Below are positions 7,389 to 15,295 of a stretch of 64,000 bases of DNA, in pieces. The notes under the pieces were generated by a model. That model worked only from the letters and a program-made list of their open reading frames with translations. It was not told where the DNA came from and did not search any database. The DNA is from Onthomonas sp964456525 (GTDB lineage: Bacteria; Bacillota; Clostridia; Oscillospirales; Oscillospiraceae): positions 1 through 64,000 of the forward strand of contig CAYWAP010000001.1 of assembly GCA_964456525.1 (NCBI GenBank), read 5' to 3'. Position 1 is the stretch's first letter, and each line of letters begins with the position of its first letter. A program made the position numbers and the translations under genes.

Positions 7389-8714
7389 TTAGGAAATCTC
7401 CGCGGTGACGCCTTCTACCATCGTATCCAGCGCTTCCTGAATCGCATCTTCATCATCAGCATCCAGAGTGCCCTGAGCGATCATCTCGCCGAAGGTCTCG
7501 GTGGGATCCCAGTAGTTGGAGCCAACATCCTGGACGACGCCGCCGGCCACGTCCTGCTCGACAGAAGCGGTGATGGCTACGTTCTCCGCCACTTCATCGG
7601 CCTCAGCCGCCACGAGGTTCGTGGGGGACAGCTGACGCGCCTCAAACCGGGCAACCTGGGACTCCTCGTTCGTCAGGAACTCAGCCAGCAGGGTGGCCCA
7701 GCCGACGTTGTCGCTATAAGCGTTGACGCCAATCAGCTTGAAGCCGGAGAAGGCATACTGCTGCACCTGGTCGTCACCAATGGTGTAGGTGGGGAGCTTG
7801 GTGGCTGCATAGCCGTCGCCCCAGGCTTCCTGACAGGTTTCCGCATCCCAAGTGCCGTCTACCACGGCGCACAGGTTGCCGCTGGCGATCTGGTTGGAAA
7901 GGTCGCTATCAGCGATGGCCATGAAGGCGGAGCTGGAAGCGATGTTCAGCATGGCCTGAACCACCTGGACGCCAGTGTAACCGTCAGCAGAAGTGCCGTT
8001 CCAGTCCATGTTGGTGGTGCCGTCATCATTGGTGGAAACCGTGAAGCCGGCGCCCAGGAAGAAGCCGGCGTTGTACCAGCCGGAAGCCAGCGTCATGCCG
8101 ACCTGCAGGCCAGCTTCCTCTGCGGCAGCCAGCAGGCTATCCCAAGTGGCTACGTCTTCCTCAGAGAGGACGCTGGAATCATAGTACAGGAAGAAGTTGT
8201 TGCCGCTGCCCATGGGGAAGGCATACAGGGTGTCGTTCTTGGTGGCGGCGGTCACAGAAGTCTCGATGTTGGCGGACTCGATGTCTTCCACGCTCTTGCC
8301 GGCATAAGTCTGCAGAACCTCATCCATTTCATCGATGGACTGCAAAGCGCCCGCATTTACCAGCTCTGTCAGCTGGTCATCCGCGAAAGCGAACACGTCG
8401 GCGGCGGCCTCAATGTCCGTCAGGATGGTGTCCTTTGCGGAAGACTCGGACTCGACACCGATCTCAATGTCAAATGTATAGTCGGAATACTCCTCCTCGA
8501 AGGCTGCGACCAGCTCCACCAACAGATCCTGATCCTCTTCAGCGCCCCAGACAGTCAGACTGATCGTCTCGCTGGTGTCGGTGCCGGTATCGGTGGTGTC
8601 CGCCCCAGAGCTGTCTGTATCGCTCGTGTCTCCGGTGCTGGTGCTGCTGCTGCCGCAGGCAACCAGAGAGAGCGCCATGGCAAGCGCCAAAATCAATGCT
8701 AACAGTTTTTTCAT
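7389..8714 (-). CDS. ganS: Extracellular sugar-binding lipoprotein of the ABC importer
   Basis: 441 residues with a lipoprotein signal peptide 'MKKLLALILALAMALSLVAC'; the lipidated cysteine is Cys20, followed by a Ser/Thr/Asp-rich linker to about residue 48. The rest is a family 1 solute-binding fold ('ISLTVWGAEEDQDLLVELV'), highly acidic and poor in Lys/Arg, consistent with an exposed surface protein. First gene of the operon, with a TAGGAGG site before the ATG and a strong promoter with LacI-type operator upstream. Substrate is probably galactan oligosaccharides, by context. Confidence 0.92.
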   Translation of the reverse strand: MKKLLALILALAMALSLVACGSSSTSTGDTSDTDSSGADTTDTGTDTSETISLTVWGAEEDQDLLVELVAAFEEEYSDYTFDIEIGVESESSAKDTILTDIEAAADVFAFADDQLTELVNAGALQSIDEMDEVLQTYAGKSVEDIESANIETSVTAATKNDTLYAFPMGSGNNFFLYYDSSVLSEEDVATWDSLLAAAEEAGLQVGMTLASGWYNAGFFLGAGFTVSTNDDGTTNMDWNGTSADGYTGVQVVQAMLNIASSSAFMAIADSDLSNQIASGNLCAVVDGTWDAETCQEAWGDGYAATKLPTYTIGDDQVQQYAFSGFKLIGVNAYSDNVGWATLLAEFLTNEESQVARFEARQLSPTNLVAAEADEVAENVAITASVEQDVAGGVVQDVGSNYWDPTETFGEMIAQGTLDADDEDAIQEALDTMVEGVTAEIS

Positions 8715-8773
8715 GCAAATAACCTCCTAAATCGTATTTTCTTGCATGGAATCCCCGCACTGCGCAGGCAAAA

Positions 8774-8792
8774 TTGCGCAAACGGTTGTTCA
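8774..8792. promoter_or_regulatory. Candidate LacI-family operator of the importer operon
   Basis: The core CAAACGGTTG (8779-8788) within TTGCGCAAACGGTTGTTCA is an imperfect palindrome around a central CG, as in LacI/GalR operators and cre sites. It lies just downstream of the predicted start of the importer operon, so a bound repressor would block transcription. The LacI regulator 1.3 kb away is the obvious candidate; CcpA is an alternative. Confidence 0.55.
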
Positions 8793-8799
8793 TGTAATT

Positions 8800-8828
8800 A
8801 GTTTAACAGCCTTTTTGTTTTATGTCAA
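8800..8828 (-). promoter_or_regulatory. Sigma-A promoter of the galactan importer operon
   Basis: On the minus strand a perfect TTGACA (8823-8828) and TAAACT (8800-8805) are separated by 17 bases. Transcription would start near 8793, about 80 bases before the ganS start, running into the operator at 8774-8792. The stretch 8829-9043 shows no further genes or clear signals. Confidence 0.75.
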
Positions 8829-9043
8829 TCCGCCATTTTCAACAATTTTTCAGGTCTGTTTTTCGTCATTTTCACAATACCAATCTGCCAATCTCCCCTG
8901 CCCCAGGCAGAAATTCATGAAAAATGTCCCCTTTTTCCCCCTCACCCCCTCCAGACCCGGCCGGAAATCTGTCAAGTTGCCCAAACGGCGGGCCTTTTTC
9001 CCCACCGTTGGTCACATATCTCATATTCAAGCAGCGAACAAAA

Positions 9044-9082
9044 AATTCGGCCGATCTGCCGCAGAGCGCGACCGGCCGAATT
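9044..9082 (-). terminator. Terminator of the LacI gene
   Basis: AATTCGGCCG (9044-9053) pairs perfectly with CGGCCGAATT (9073-9082). On the minus strand the hairpin runs into a T-rich tail. It begins 24 bases after the lacI stop codon. Confidence 0.8.
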
Positions 9083-9105
9083 GGCGGGGACAGAACGTCC
9101 TATTA

Positions 9106-10119
9106 TTATGCTGTGGAGTCCCGGAAGATGATCTGATACTCCGGCAGGGAGGTCTGTTTGACATTTCTCCCCTCCAGCTGGTGCAGGATCAGCCGGCACA
9201 CGGCTTTTCCCAGCTCTTTTGCGTCAAAATGCAGACTGGTGACCGAGGGGGTGCTGTTTTCCAGCAGCTTGCTGTCATAAAAGCTGGCCACCCAGACGTC
9301 TTCGGGGATTCGGACCTGCCGCTCCCGCAGTTCGGCCAGGGCAAGGTTGCAGATAAAGTCGTCCATACACACGATGCAGTCCGCCTGCTGCTCCAGGGCC
9401 TTCCCCACCGCCGTGCGGACGATTTGGGCGTTATCCATTCCTATAAAGATCCGTTCCTCATGGACGTCCAGACCGTTCATGATGTGGGCGTCCTCAAATC
9501 CCCGCTGGCGGCTGCCGGTGACAAAATAATTCTCGTCCCCGCCCAGCAGCGCCAGACGGCGGCGCCCTTTGGAGATGAGCAGAGAGGTCAAGGCCCGGCA
9601 GGCCTCCTGATTTTCATTGTCCACATACAAAACATCCGGGTCCGGGTAATAGCCTACCAGCACGAAGGGAAAGCGCTTCCGGCGCAGCAGCTCCACCACA
9701 GGGGAATTCACCGTGCTGCGGGGGACAATAATCCCATCTACCTTCCGATTTTGAATGATCCGTTCCACCTGCGTGACCGTTGGCTCATTGTTCATCGCAA
9801 TCAGCACATCGAAATCATAATCTGCCGCCACTTCACAAATGCCGGTCATGCACTCCTGAAAAAAAGCCATTTCGGTGACGTTGTAATTCCCCGGGAGCAC
9901 CAGCCCCAGGTTATAGGTTTTGCTTTGGGCCAAACTTTTTGCCACCGCGTTTGGACGATAATGATGGGCGCGGATGAAATCCAGCACCTTTTTCCGCGTT
10001 TTTTCACTGAGACGCCCCTTGCCGGAAATCGCTCTGGACACGGTGGTCTTGCTGACCCCCAGCTCCTTCGCAATGTCCTCAATCGTATAGATGCGCGTCT
10101 CAGGCTCCTGATTGGACAA
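9106..10119 (-). CDS. LacI-family transcriptional regulator of the galactan locus
   Basis: 337 residues: N-terminal LacI helix-turn-helix with hinge ('YTIEDIAKELGVSKTTVSRA'), then a periplasmic-binding-like effector domain ('YNLGLVLPGNYNVTEMAFF', 'VDGIIVPRSTVNSPVVELL'). A TTG at 10119 is chosen because AAGGAGG lies eight bases upstream; longer upstream readings have no such site. It is divergent from the GH42 gene and has a TTGACG/TATTAT promoter. Likely represses both the GH42 gene and the importer operon and is released by a galactose-containing ligand, as for Bacillus GanR; this is inferred from position. Confidence 0.88.
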   Translation of the reverse strand: MSNQEPETRIYTIEDIAKELGVSKTTVSRAISGKGRLSEKTRKKVLDFIRAHHYRPNAVAKSLAQSKTYNLGLVLPGNYNVTEMAFFQECMTGICEVAADYDFDVLIAMNNEPTVTQVERIIQNRKVDGIIVPRSTVNSPVVELLRRKRFPFVLVGYYPDPDVLYVDNENQEACRALTSLLISKGRRRLALLGGDENYFVTGSRQRGFEDAHIMNGLDVHEERIFIGMDNAQIVRTAVGKALEQQADCIVCMDDFICNLALAELRERQVRIPEDVWVASFYDSKLLENSTPSVTSLHFDAKELGKAVCRLILHQLEGRNVKQTSLPEYQIIFRDSTA

Positions 10120-10209
10120 ACAAAATGCCTCCTTCCCCTGATGGACATATATTTTTCTTGAAAGACTTCCGCTAATATGATACGCTGACACATATACCCT
10201 GTCCACATA

Positions 10210-10238
10210 ATAATAGCAAGAAAGGGTACTATCGTCAA
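10210..10238 (-). promoter_or_regulatory. Promoter of the LacI gene
   Basis: TTGACG (10233-10238) and TATTAT (10210-10215) on the minus strand, 17 bases apart. The candidate operator at 10242-10254 sits four bases upstream of the -35 box. Confidence 0.65.
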
Positions 10239-10241
10239 GAT

Positions 10242-10254
10242 AAAACAGCGTTTT
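10242..10254. promoter_or_regulatory. Candidate operator between lacI and the GH42 gene
   Basis: AAAAC-AGC-GTTTT is a palindrome with a 3-base centre in the 155-base divergent region, about 20 bases before the GH42 TTG start. Read on the minus strand it shares AAACG(G/C)..TGTT with the candidate operator at 8774-8792. A weak plus-strand promoter (CTGACA at 10185-10190 with TAATAA at 10208-10213) would place it in the GH42 leader. Confidence 0.5.
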
Positions 10255-10274
10255 CGTAATAAGGGGGTACTGTT

Positions 10275-12305
10275 TTGCAAAAGAAACTCTTTTTGGGCGC
10301 GGCCTACTACGCCGAGTATATGCCCACAGACCGTCTGGAAACCGACATGACCCTGTTGACCCGGGCCGGTTTTAATCTGATCCGTATCGCGGAGTCCACC
10401 TGGAGCACCTGGGAACCCCGCGAGGGAGAATTTGATTTCACCTGCCTGCACCGGGTGCTGGAGGCGGCCCAGCGCCACGGTCTCTCCGTCATCGTCGGCA
10501 CGCCCACTTACGCCATCCCGCCCTGGCTGGCCCGGAAGTATCCGGATATTCTCACCGATACCCACAGCGGCCCCAGCCGCTACGGGCCGCGGCAGAACAT
10601 GGATTTGACCCATCCGGGCTATCGGTTCCACGCGGAGCGCATCATCCGGCGCCTTTTAGAGGAAGTGCAGCCTTACGACTGCGTGGTGGGCTTCCAGCTG
10701 GACAACGAGACCAGATCCTATGACACCTGCTCCCCCCGTGCCCAGGCCCAGTTCAAGAGCTGGCTCCAGGAGCGCTTTCCCACGGTGGAGGCATTGAACC
10801 GGGAGATGGGCTTTGCCTATTGGTCCAACTCCTTGGGGGATTGGGAGGATTTGCCCGATGTGCGCGGCACCATCAACGCCAGCTTTGGCGGCGCCTATCA
10901 GCAGTTCCAGCGCCAGCTCGTCACCGAATTTCTGACGTGGCAGCGCCGCATCGTGGACGAATACCGCCGCCCGGATCAGTTCGTCACCCACAACTTCGAC
11001 TTTGAGTGGCGCGGCTTCTCTTTTGGCCTGCAACCGGAAGTGAATTCCTTTGAAGCGGCCCAGGCGGTCACCGTGGCGGGCTGCGACATCTACCACCCCA
11101 GCGAGAGCGAACTCACCGGGGCGGAGATCACCTTCGGCGGGGCGCTGGCCCGGGGCCTGAAGCAGGACAACTACTTTGTGCTGGAAACCCAGGCCCAGGG
11201 CAACCTGGGGTGGCTCCCCTATCCCGGCCAGCTGCGGCTCCAGGCCTTCAGCCATCTGGCCAGCGGGGCGGATTGCGTCAGCTACTGGCACTGGCACAGC
11301 ATTCACAACGCCGTGGAAAGCTATTGGAAGGGGGTTTTGAGCCACGACTTCTCCCCCGGCGCCGTCTATCAGGAGGCGGCCACCATCGGGCAGGATTTTG
11401 ACCGCCTCTCCCCCCACCTGCTCCACCTGAAAAAGGAGAACCGGGTGGCCGTCATGGTCAGCAACCTGTCCCAAACCGGCCTGCAGTGGTTCCCCACCTG
11501 CCAGCAGGGCGAGACCCCGGAGCACAATTACAGCGACTACCTGCGCTGGCTCTGCGACGGCTTTTACCGCCTGAACGTGGAGTACGATCTGATTCCGGAC
11601 ACTTGCCGGAACTTTTCCCGGTATGATCTGCTGGTTTTACCCTGCCTCTACGCCGCATCGGAGGAGCTGCTCTCCGCTGTGGACCGCTATGTGCAGGGCG
11701 GCGGCCATGTCATCGCCACGTTTAAGACCGGTTTTTCCGACCCCTGGCTGAAAATTTACCCCACCGCCCAGCCCCACGGGCTGACGGACTGCCTGGGCGT
11801 CACCTATGACCGCTTCACCCGCCCCCAGGGCGTGGGACTATCCAGCCAATCGGTTCCCTTGCCGGAGCACGCCGCCGTCTCGGATTGGATGGAACTGCTG
11901 ACCCCCACCACGGCAGAGGTGCTGTGCCGTTACCATCACCCGGCCTGGGGCGGCATCCCCGCCGTGACCCTGAACCGCTACGGGAAGGGACAGGCGGCTT
12001 ACCTGGGCTGCTACTTCGATTCGGACAGTCTGGACGCCCTGCTGTGTGCCCTGCTGCCGCAGTTTGGAATCTCCCTTCCGGAGGTGCGCTTCCCGGTCGT
12101 TTTAAAATCCGGGACAAACCCCTCCGGCAAAGAGATCCGCTATTATCTCAATTACTCCGGCGACGAGCAGGAGATCACCTGCCGCCACCCGGCGGGAATT
12201 TCCCTGCTGGACGGGCAGCCTCTGGCGGAAGACGAGGCGTTTTCGCTGGCGCCCTGGGGGCTTCGGATTCTGGAAAGCGAAGGCTCCGGCGGCATTTCTC
12301 CCTGA
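10275..12305 (+). CDS. ganA: Beta-galactosidase, GH42
   Basis: 676 residues, the usual GH42 length: TIM barrel (1-~390), trimerisation domain from about 395 ('RVAVMVSNLSQTGLQWFP') and a short C-terminal beta domain. The likely acid/base is Glu145 in 'GFQLDNETRSYD' and the nucleophile Glu304 in 'NYFVLETQAQG'. No signal peptide, so cytoplasmic; it would release galactose from oligosaccharides made by the GH53 enzyme. TTG start at 10275 with AAGGGGG about eight bases upstream. Transcribed divergently from lacI with an operator-like palindrome between. Confidence 0.93.
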   Translation: MQKKLFLGAAYYAEYMPTDRLETDMTLLTRAGFNLIRIAESTWSTWEPREGEFDFTCLHRVLEAAQRHGLSVIVGTPTYAIPPWLARKYPDILTDTHSGPSRYGPRQNMDLTHPGYRFHAERIIRRLLEEVQPYDCVVGFQLDNETRSYDTCSPRAQAQFKSWLQERFPTVEALNREMGFAYWSNSLGDWEDLPDVRGTINASFGGAYQQFQRQLVTEFLTWQRRIVDEYRRPDQFVTHNFDFEWRGFSFGLQPEVNSFEAAQAVTVAGCDIYHPSESELTGAEITFGGALARGLKQDNYFVLETQAQGNLGWLPYPGQLRLQAFSHLASGADCVSYWHWHSIHNAVESYWKGVLSHDFSPGAVYQEAATIGQDFDRLSPHLLHLKKENRVAVMVSNLSQTGLQWFPTCQQGETPEHNYSDYLRWLCDGFYRLNVEYDLIPDTCRNFSRYDLLVLPCLYAASEELLSAVDRYVQGGGHVIATFKTGFSDPWLKIYPTAQPHGLTDCLGVTYDRFTRPQGVGLSSQSVPLPEHAAVSDWMELLTPTTAEVLCRYHHPAWGGIPAVTLNRYGKGQAAYLGCYFDSDSLDALLCALLPQFGISLPEVRFPVVLKSGTNPSGKEIRYYLNYSGDEQEITCRHPAGISLLDGQPLAEDEAFSLAPWGLRILESEGSGGISP

Positions 12306-12326
12306 CAAAGGATCTGAAAAAACGGA

Positions 12327-12347
12327 CCTGCCCCCAAAGGGGGCAGG
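12327..12347. terminator. Hairpin after the GH42 gene
   Basis: A perfect 9-bp stem CCTGCCCCC/GGGGGCAGG with an AAA loop, 22 bases after the GH42 stop. A U-tract exists only on the minus strand (A-run 12317-12322), so it is a better terminator for antisense transcription; on the plus strand it may only define the GH42 mRNA end. Confidence 0.5.
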
Positions 12348-12391
12348 CCGCCGGCTGGAACGGATGGCGTCCGTTCTGTGCAACATTGCTA

Positions 12392-12420
12392 TTGACATCC
12401 CGGGGAAAGGCTGTTATAGT
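12392..12420 (+). promoter_or_regulatory. Promoter of the riboswitch-P-type ATPase unit
   Basis: A perfect TTGACA (12392-12397) and TATAGT (12415-12420), 17 bases apart. The transcript would begin near 12427, immediately before the conserved start of the riboswitch. Confidence 0.8.
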
Positions 12421-12428
12421 GGGGACGA

Positions 12429-12513
12429 TAAAAGGGAGTAACTGGCACAGCGTATGTGTTTACGGTATCGTCAATACGATGCATCTCCATCCGTACCGTA
12501 AGGAAGCAGTGAG
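12429..12513 (+). ncRNA. yybP-ykoY manganese riboswitch
   Basis: The leader has the family's conserved blocks in order: AAAGGGAGTAAC near 12431, CGTCAATACGA near 12469, and CAGTGAGAC near 12508. A stem ACGGTA/TACCGT (near 12462 and 12494) encloses the second block. The yybP-ykoY class binds Mn2+ and activates manganese and cation exporters. The 3' conserved block overlaps the 5' arm of the following terminator, so Mn2+ binding would free the transcript from termination. Recognised from memory of the consensus; a covariance-model search would settle it. Confidence 0.85.
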
Positions 12514-12558
12514 ACTTTTATTGCATAACAATTTTGTGTGCAATAAAGGTCTTTTTTT
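12512..12558 (+). terminator. Riboswitch-controlled intrinsic terminator
   Basis: The arm AGACTTTTATTGCA (12512-12525) pairs with TGCAATAAAGGTCT (12539-12552), followed by a T-run to 12558. The 5' arm overlaps the conserved end of the riboswitch, giving mutually exclusive folds. The ATPase ribosome-binding site follows at 12571. Confidence 0.85.
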
Positions 12559-12584
12559 GTTGCGCACGGCAAGGAGACATTGTG

Positions 12585-15227
12585 ATGAAAAAACCGTATT
12601 ATCAGTGCACCGTTGACGAAGTAAAGCGGCAGATCAACGGAACGGAAGACCCTCTCACCCAGGAGGAAATTCAAAGACGGCAGCGGCAATATGGCCCCAA
12701 TCAGCTGGTGGAAGGCCAAAAGAAAAGTGCGCTCCAGATCTTTTTGCAGCAGTTTCAGGACGCCCTCGTCATCATCTTAATCATTGCGGCGATTGTGTCC
12801 GGCTGTCTGGGGGACGGCGAAAGCGCGGTTGTGATTTTGATTGTCATCACCATCAACGCCATTCTGGGAACCGTCCAGACCCTCCACGCCGAACAATCGC
12901 TGGACAGTCTGAAAAAGCTGTCCGGCCCGGAGGCAAAGGTTCTCCGCTCGGGAAAGACCCTCCTGATTCCGGCGTCCGAAATCACCGTTGGCGACACCGT
13001 GCTCCTCGACACCGGGGACTATATCCCCGCAGACGGGCGCATTCTGGAGTGCGCCAGCATGCAGGTGGACGAAAGCGCCCTGACGGGAGAGAGTCTCGCG
13101 GTTGAAAAGACCGCCGGCGCCATCTCCCAGGAAGTTCCCCTGGGGGACCGCTGCAATATGGTCTATTCCGGCAGCTTCGTCACCTATGGCCGGGGCAGTT
13201 TTCTGGTGACGGACATCGGCATGGAGACCGAAGTCGGCAAAATCGCCCAGCTGCTGAAACACACCTCGGAGAAGAAGACGCCTCTCCAGGTCACGCTGGA
13301 GCAATTTGGCCGGACATTGTCCATCCTGATTCTGATATTCTGCGGCCTCCTCTTCTGCGTCAACATCGTCATGGGGGGCAGCGTAAGCGATGCGTTCCTG
13401 TTTTCCGTGGCCCTCGCGGTGGCCGCCATACCGGAGGCCCTGTCCTCCATCATCACCATCGTCCTCTCCTTTGGCACGCAGAAAATGGCAAAGGAGAACG
13501 CGATCATCCGAAAGCTCCAGGCGGTAGAGGGACTGGGCAGCGTTTCCATCATCTGCTCCGACAAAACCGGCACCTTGACGCAAAATAAAATGACTGTGGA
13601 GCAATGCTACACAGCCGGGGCCGTCCTCCCGGCAGAGCAGGTCTCTACCGATATGCCCGCCCAGAGGAAGCTGATGCTCTTCAGCATCCTCTGCAACGAC
13701 TCCACCACCACAGACGGCGTGGATGTGGGGGATCCAACCGAGACGGCATTTCTCCACTTTGCCAGCCAAAAGGGGCTGGACATTGCCGCTCTCCGGGCCA
13801 AATACCCCCGGGAGGGCGAGAACCCCTTTGACAGCGACCGCAAACGGATGTCCACCCAGCACACCATCCTGGGAAAGACCTATGTCATCGTAAAAGGCGC
13901 CCCCGATGTGCTGCTATCCCATATGGACCGCGTGGAGCAGCCTGACGGCGTGGAACCTCTGACTGCGGAAGACCGGTCGGCCATCGAAGGGCAAAATCAG
14001 AGCTTTTCCCGCCAGGGGCTCCGTGTCCTGGCATTCGCCTACAAGGAAGTTCCAAACGACCACACCCTTTCCCTGGACGATGAAAACGGCCTGACCTTTA
14101 TGGGCCTGATCGCCATGATGGATCCGCCCCGGGCGGAATCCATAAAGGCGGTGGCAGACTGTAAACGGGCAGGTATCCGCCCCATTATGATCACCGGCGA
14201 CCATAAAGTGACGGCGGCGGCCATCGCGAAACGCATTGGCATCTTAGAGGATGAGCGGGAAGCCTGCGAAGGCGCAGTCATTGAAACCATGTCCGACGAA
14301 GAACTCCGGGACTTCGTCGATACGGTATCGGTATATGCCCGTGTCTCTCCCGAGCACAAAATCCGCATCGTGCGAGCGTGGCAGGAGCGCGGCCATATCG
14401 TGGCCATGACCGGCGACGGCGTAAACGATGCCCCGGCGCTGAAGCAGGCTGACATCGGGGTGGCCATGGGCATCACCGGAAGCGAAGTGGCCAAGGACGC
14501 CGCTTCCATGGTATTGACAGACGACAACTTCGCCACCATTGTGAAGGCGGTTGAAAACGGAAGAAACATCTATCACAATATGAAGCGCTCCATCCAATTC
14601 CTGCTGTCCGGCAACTTCGCCGCCATTCTGGTCGTCCTGTATGCCTCCCTTGCCGGGCTGCCCGTCCCCTTTGCTCCGGTTCATCTGCTGTTCATCAACC
14701 TGTTGACGGACAGCCTGCCCGCCATTGCCCTGGGACTGGAAGGACACACCCATACGGTCATGCGGGAAAAACCCAGGAACAAGGGGGAGTCCATTCTGAC
14801 GGGGGATTTTCTCCGCAAAATCGGTGCGGAGGGTCTGGTGATCGGCATGACCACCCTGGCCGCCTTCTATCTGGGCTACCGGGGCGGCAACGCGCTTTTG
14901 GGCAGCACCATGGCCTTTGGCACCCTGTGCACCGCACGGCTCGTTCACGGCTTCAACTGCAAATCGGACAGCCCCATCCTCTTTACCAGACGATTTTTTA
15001 ACAACCGATATTTCATCGGCGCTTTTCTGGCGGGGCTTTTGCTGATCACCGCCGCGCTGTCAATCCCGGCTCTGGACGGCCTGTTTGAGGTGCAGACCCT
15101 GACCGCCGTCCAGCTCTTCCAGGTATACGGCCTCGCCCTTGTGAACCTTCCGGTCATTCAACTTCTCAAAGCCATCCGGGAGGGGTGGAACCGGCGCAAA
15201 ACGCTCCAGACCGGCCAAAGCTGCTAA
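12585..15227 (+). CDS. Cation-transporting P-type ATPase (P2 type), likely Mn2+/Ca2+ exporter
   Basis: 880 residues. Actuator motif LTGES (Thr167), phosphorylation motif DKTGTLT (Asp326), hinge 'MTGDGVNDAPALKQADIGV' (from about residue 608) and ten hydrophobic segments, the last six after residue ~660. The N-terminal cation-ATPase domain ('EEIQRRQRQYGPNQL') and overall length fit SERCA/PMCA-like P2 pumps. The ATG at 12585 has AAGGAGA seven bases upstream; the upstream in-frame codons lie in the terminator. Control by a yybP-ykoY element points to manganese efflux (inference from known riboswitch regulons); calcium is also possible. Confidence 0.92.
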   Translation: MKKPYYQCTVDEVKRQINGTEDPLTQEEIQRRQRQYGPNQLVEGQKKSALQIFLQQFQDALVIILIIAAIVSGCLGDGESAVVILIVITINAILGTVQTLHAEQSLDSLKKLSGPEAKVLRSGKTLLIPASEITVGDTVLLDTGDYIPADGRILECASMQVDESALTGESLAVEKTAGAISQEVPLGDRCNMVYSGSFVTYGRGSFLVTDIGMETEVGKIAQLLKHTSEKKTPLQVTLEQFGRTLSILILIFCGLLFCVNIVMGGSVSDAFLFSVALAVAAIPEALSSIITIVLSFGTQKMAKENAIIRKLQAVEGLGSVSIICSDKTGTLTQNKMTVEQCYTAGAVLPAEQVSTDMPAQRKLMLFSILCNDSTTTDGVDVGDPTETAFLHFASQKGLDIAALRAKYPREGENPFDSDRKRMSTQHTILGKTYVIVKGAPDVLLSHMDRVEQPDGVEPLTAEDRSAIEGQNQSFSRQGLRVLAFAYKEVPNDHTLSLDDENGLTFMGLIAMMDPPRAESIKAVADCKRAGIRPIMITGDHKVTAAAIAKRIGILEDEREACEGAVIETMSDEELRDFVDTVSVYARVSPEHKIRIVRAWQERGHIVAMTGDGVNDAPALKQADIGVAMGITGSEVAKDAASMVLTDDNFATIVKAVENGRNIYHNMKRSIQFLLSGNFAAILVVLYASLAGLPVPFAPVHLLFINLLTDSLPAIALGLEGHTHTVMREKPRNKGESILTGDFLRKIGAEGLVIGMTTLAAFYLGYRGGNALLGSTMAFGTLCTARLVHGFNCKSDSPILFTRRFFNNRYFIGAFLAGLLLITAALSIPALDGLFEVQTLTAVQLFQVYGLALVNLPVIQLLKAIREGWNRRKTLQTGQSC

Positions 15228-15232
15228 GCCCG

Positions 15233-15291
15233 GGCCCTGTTTGAAACATGTCAACATGCATTGGTCATAGTTCTCCTGTTCAAACAGGGCC
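15233..15291. repeat. Long inverted repeat between convergent genes, copy of a short dispersed element
   Basis: GGCCCTGTTTGAA (15233-15245) pairs perfectly with TTCAAACAGGGCC (15279-15291). It lies between the converging ATPase and rqcH stop codons and may end both transcripts, though no U-tract follows. The first 26 bases match the minus strand of 50286-50313 at 24 positions, so it belongs to a small repeat family. Confidence 0.6.
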
Positions 15292-15295
15292 AAAT

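Noticed and set aside
7266..8702. Long plus-strand frame opposite the binding-protein gene
   Set aside because: Antisense shadow of a GC-rich gene; the minus strand has a lipoprotein signal, fold and promoter.
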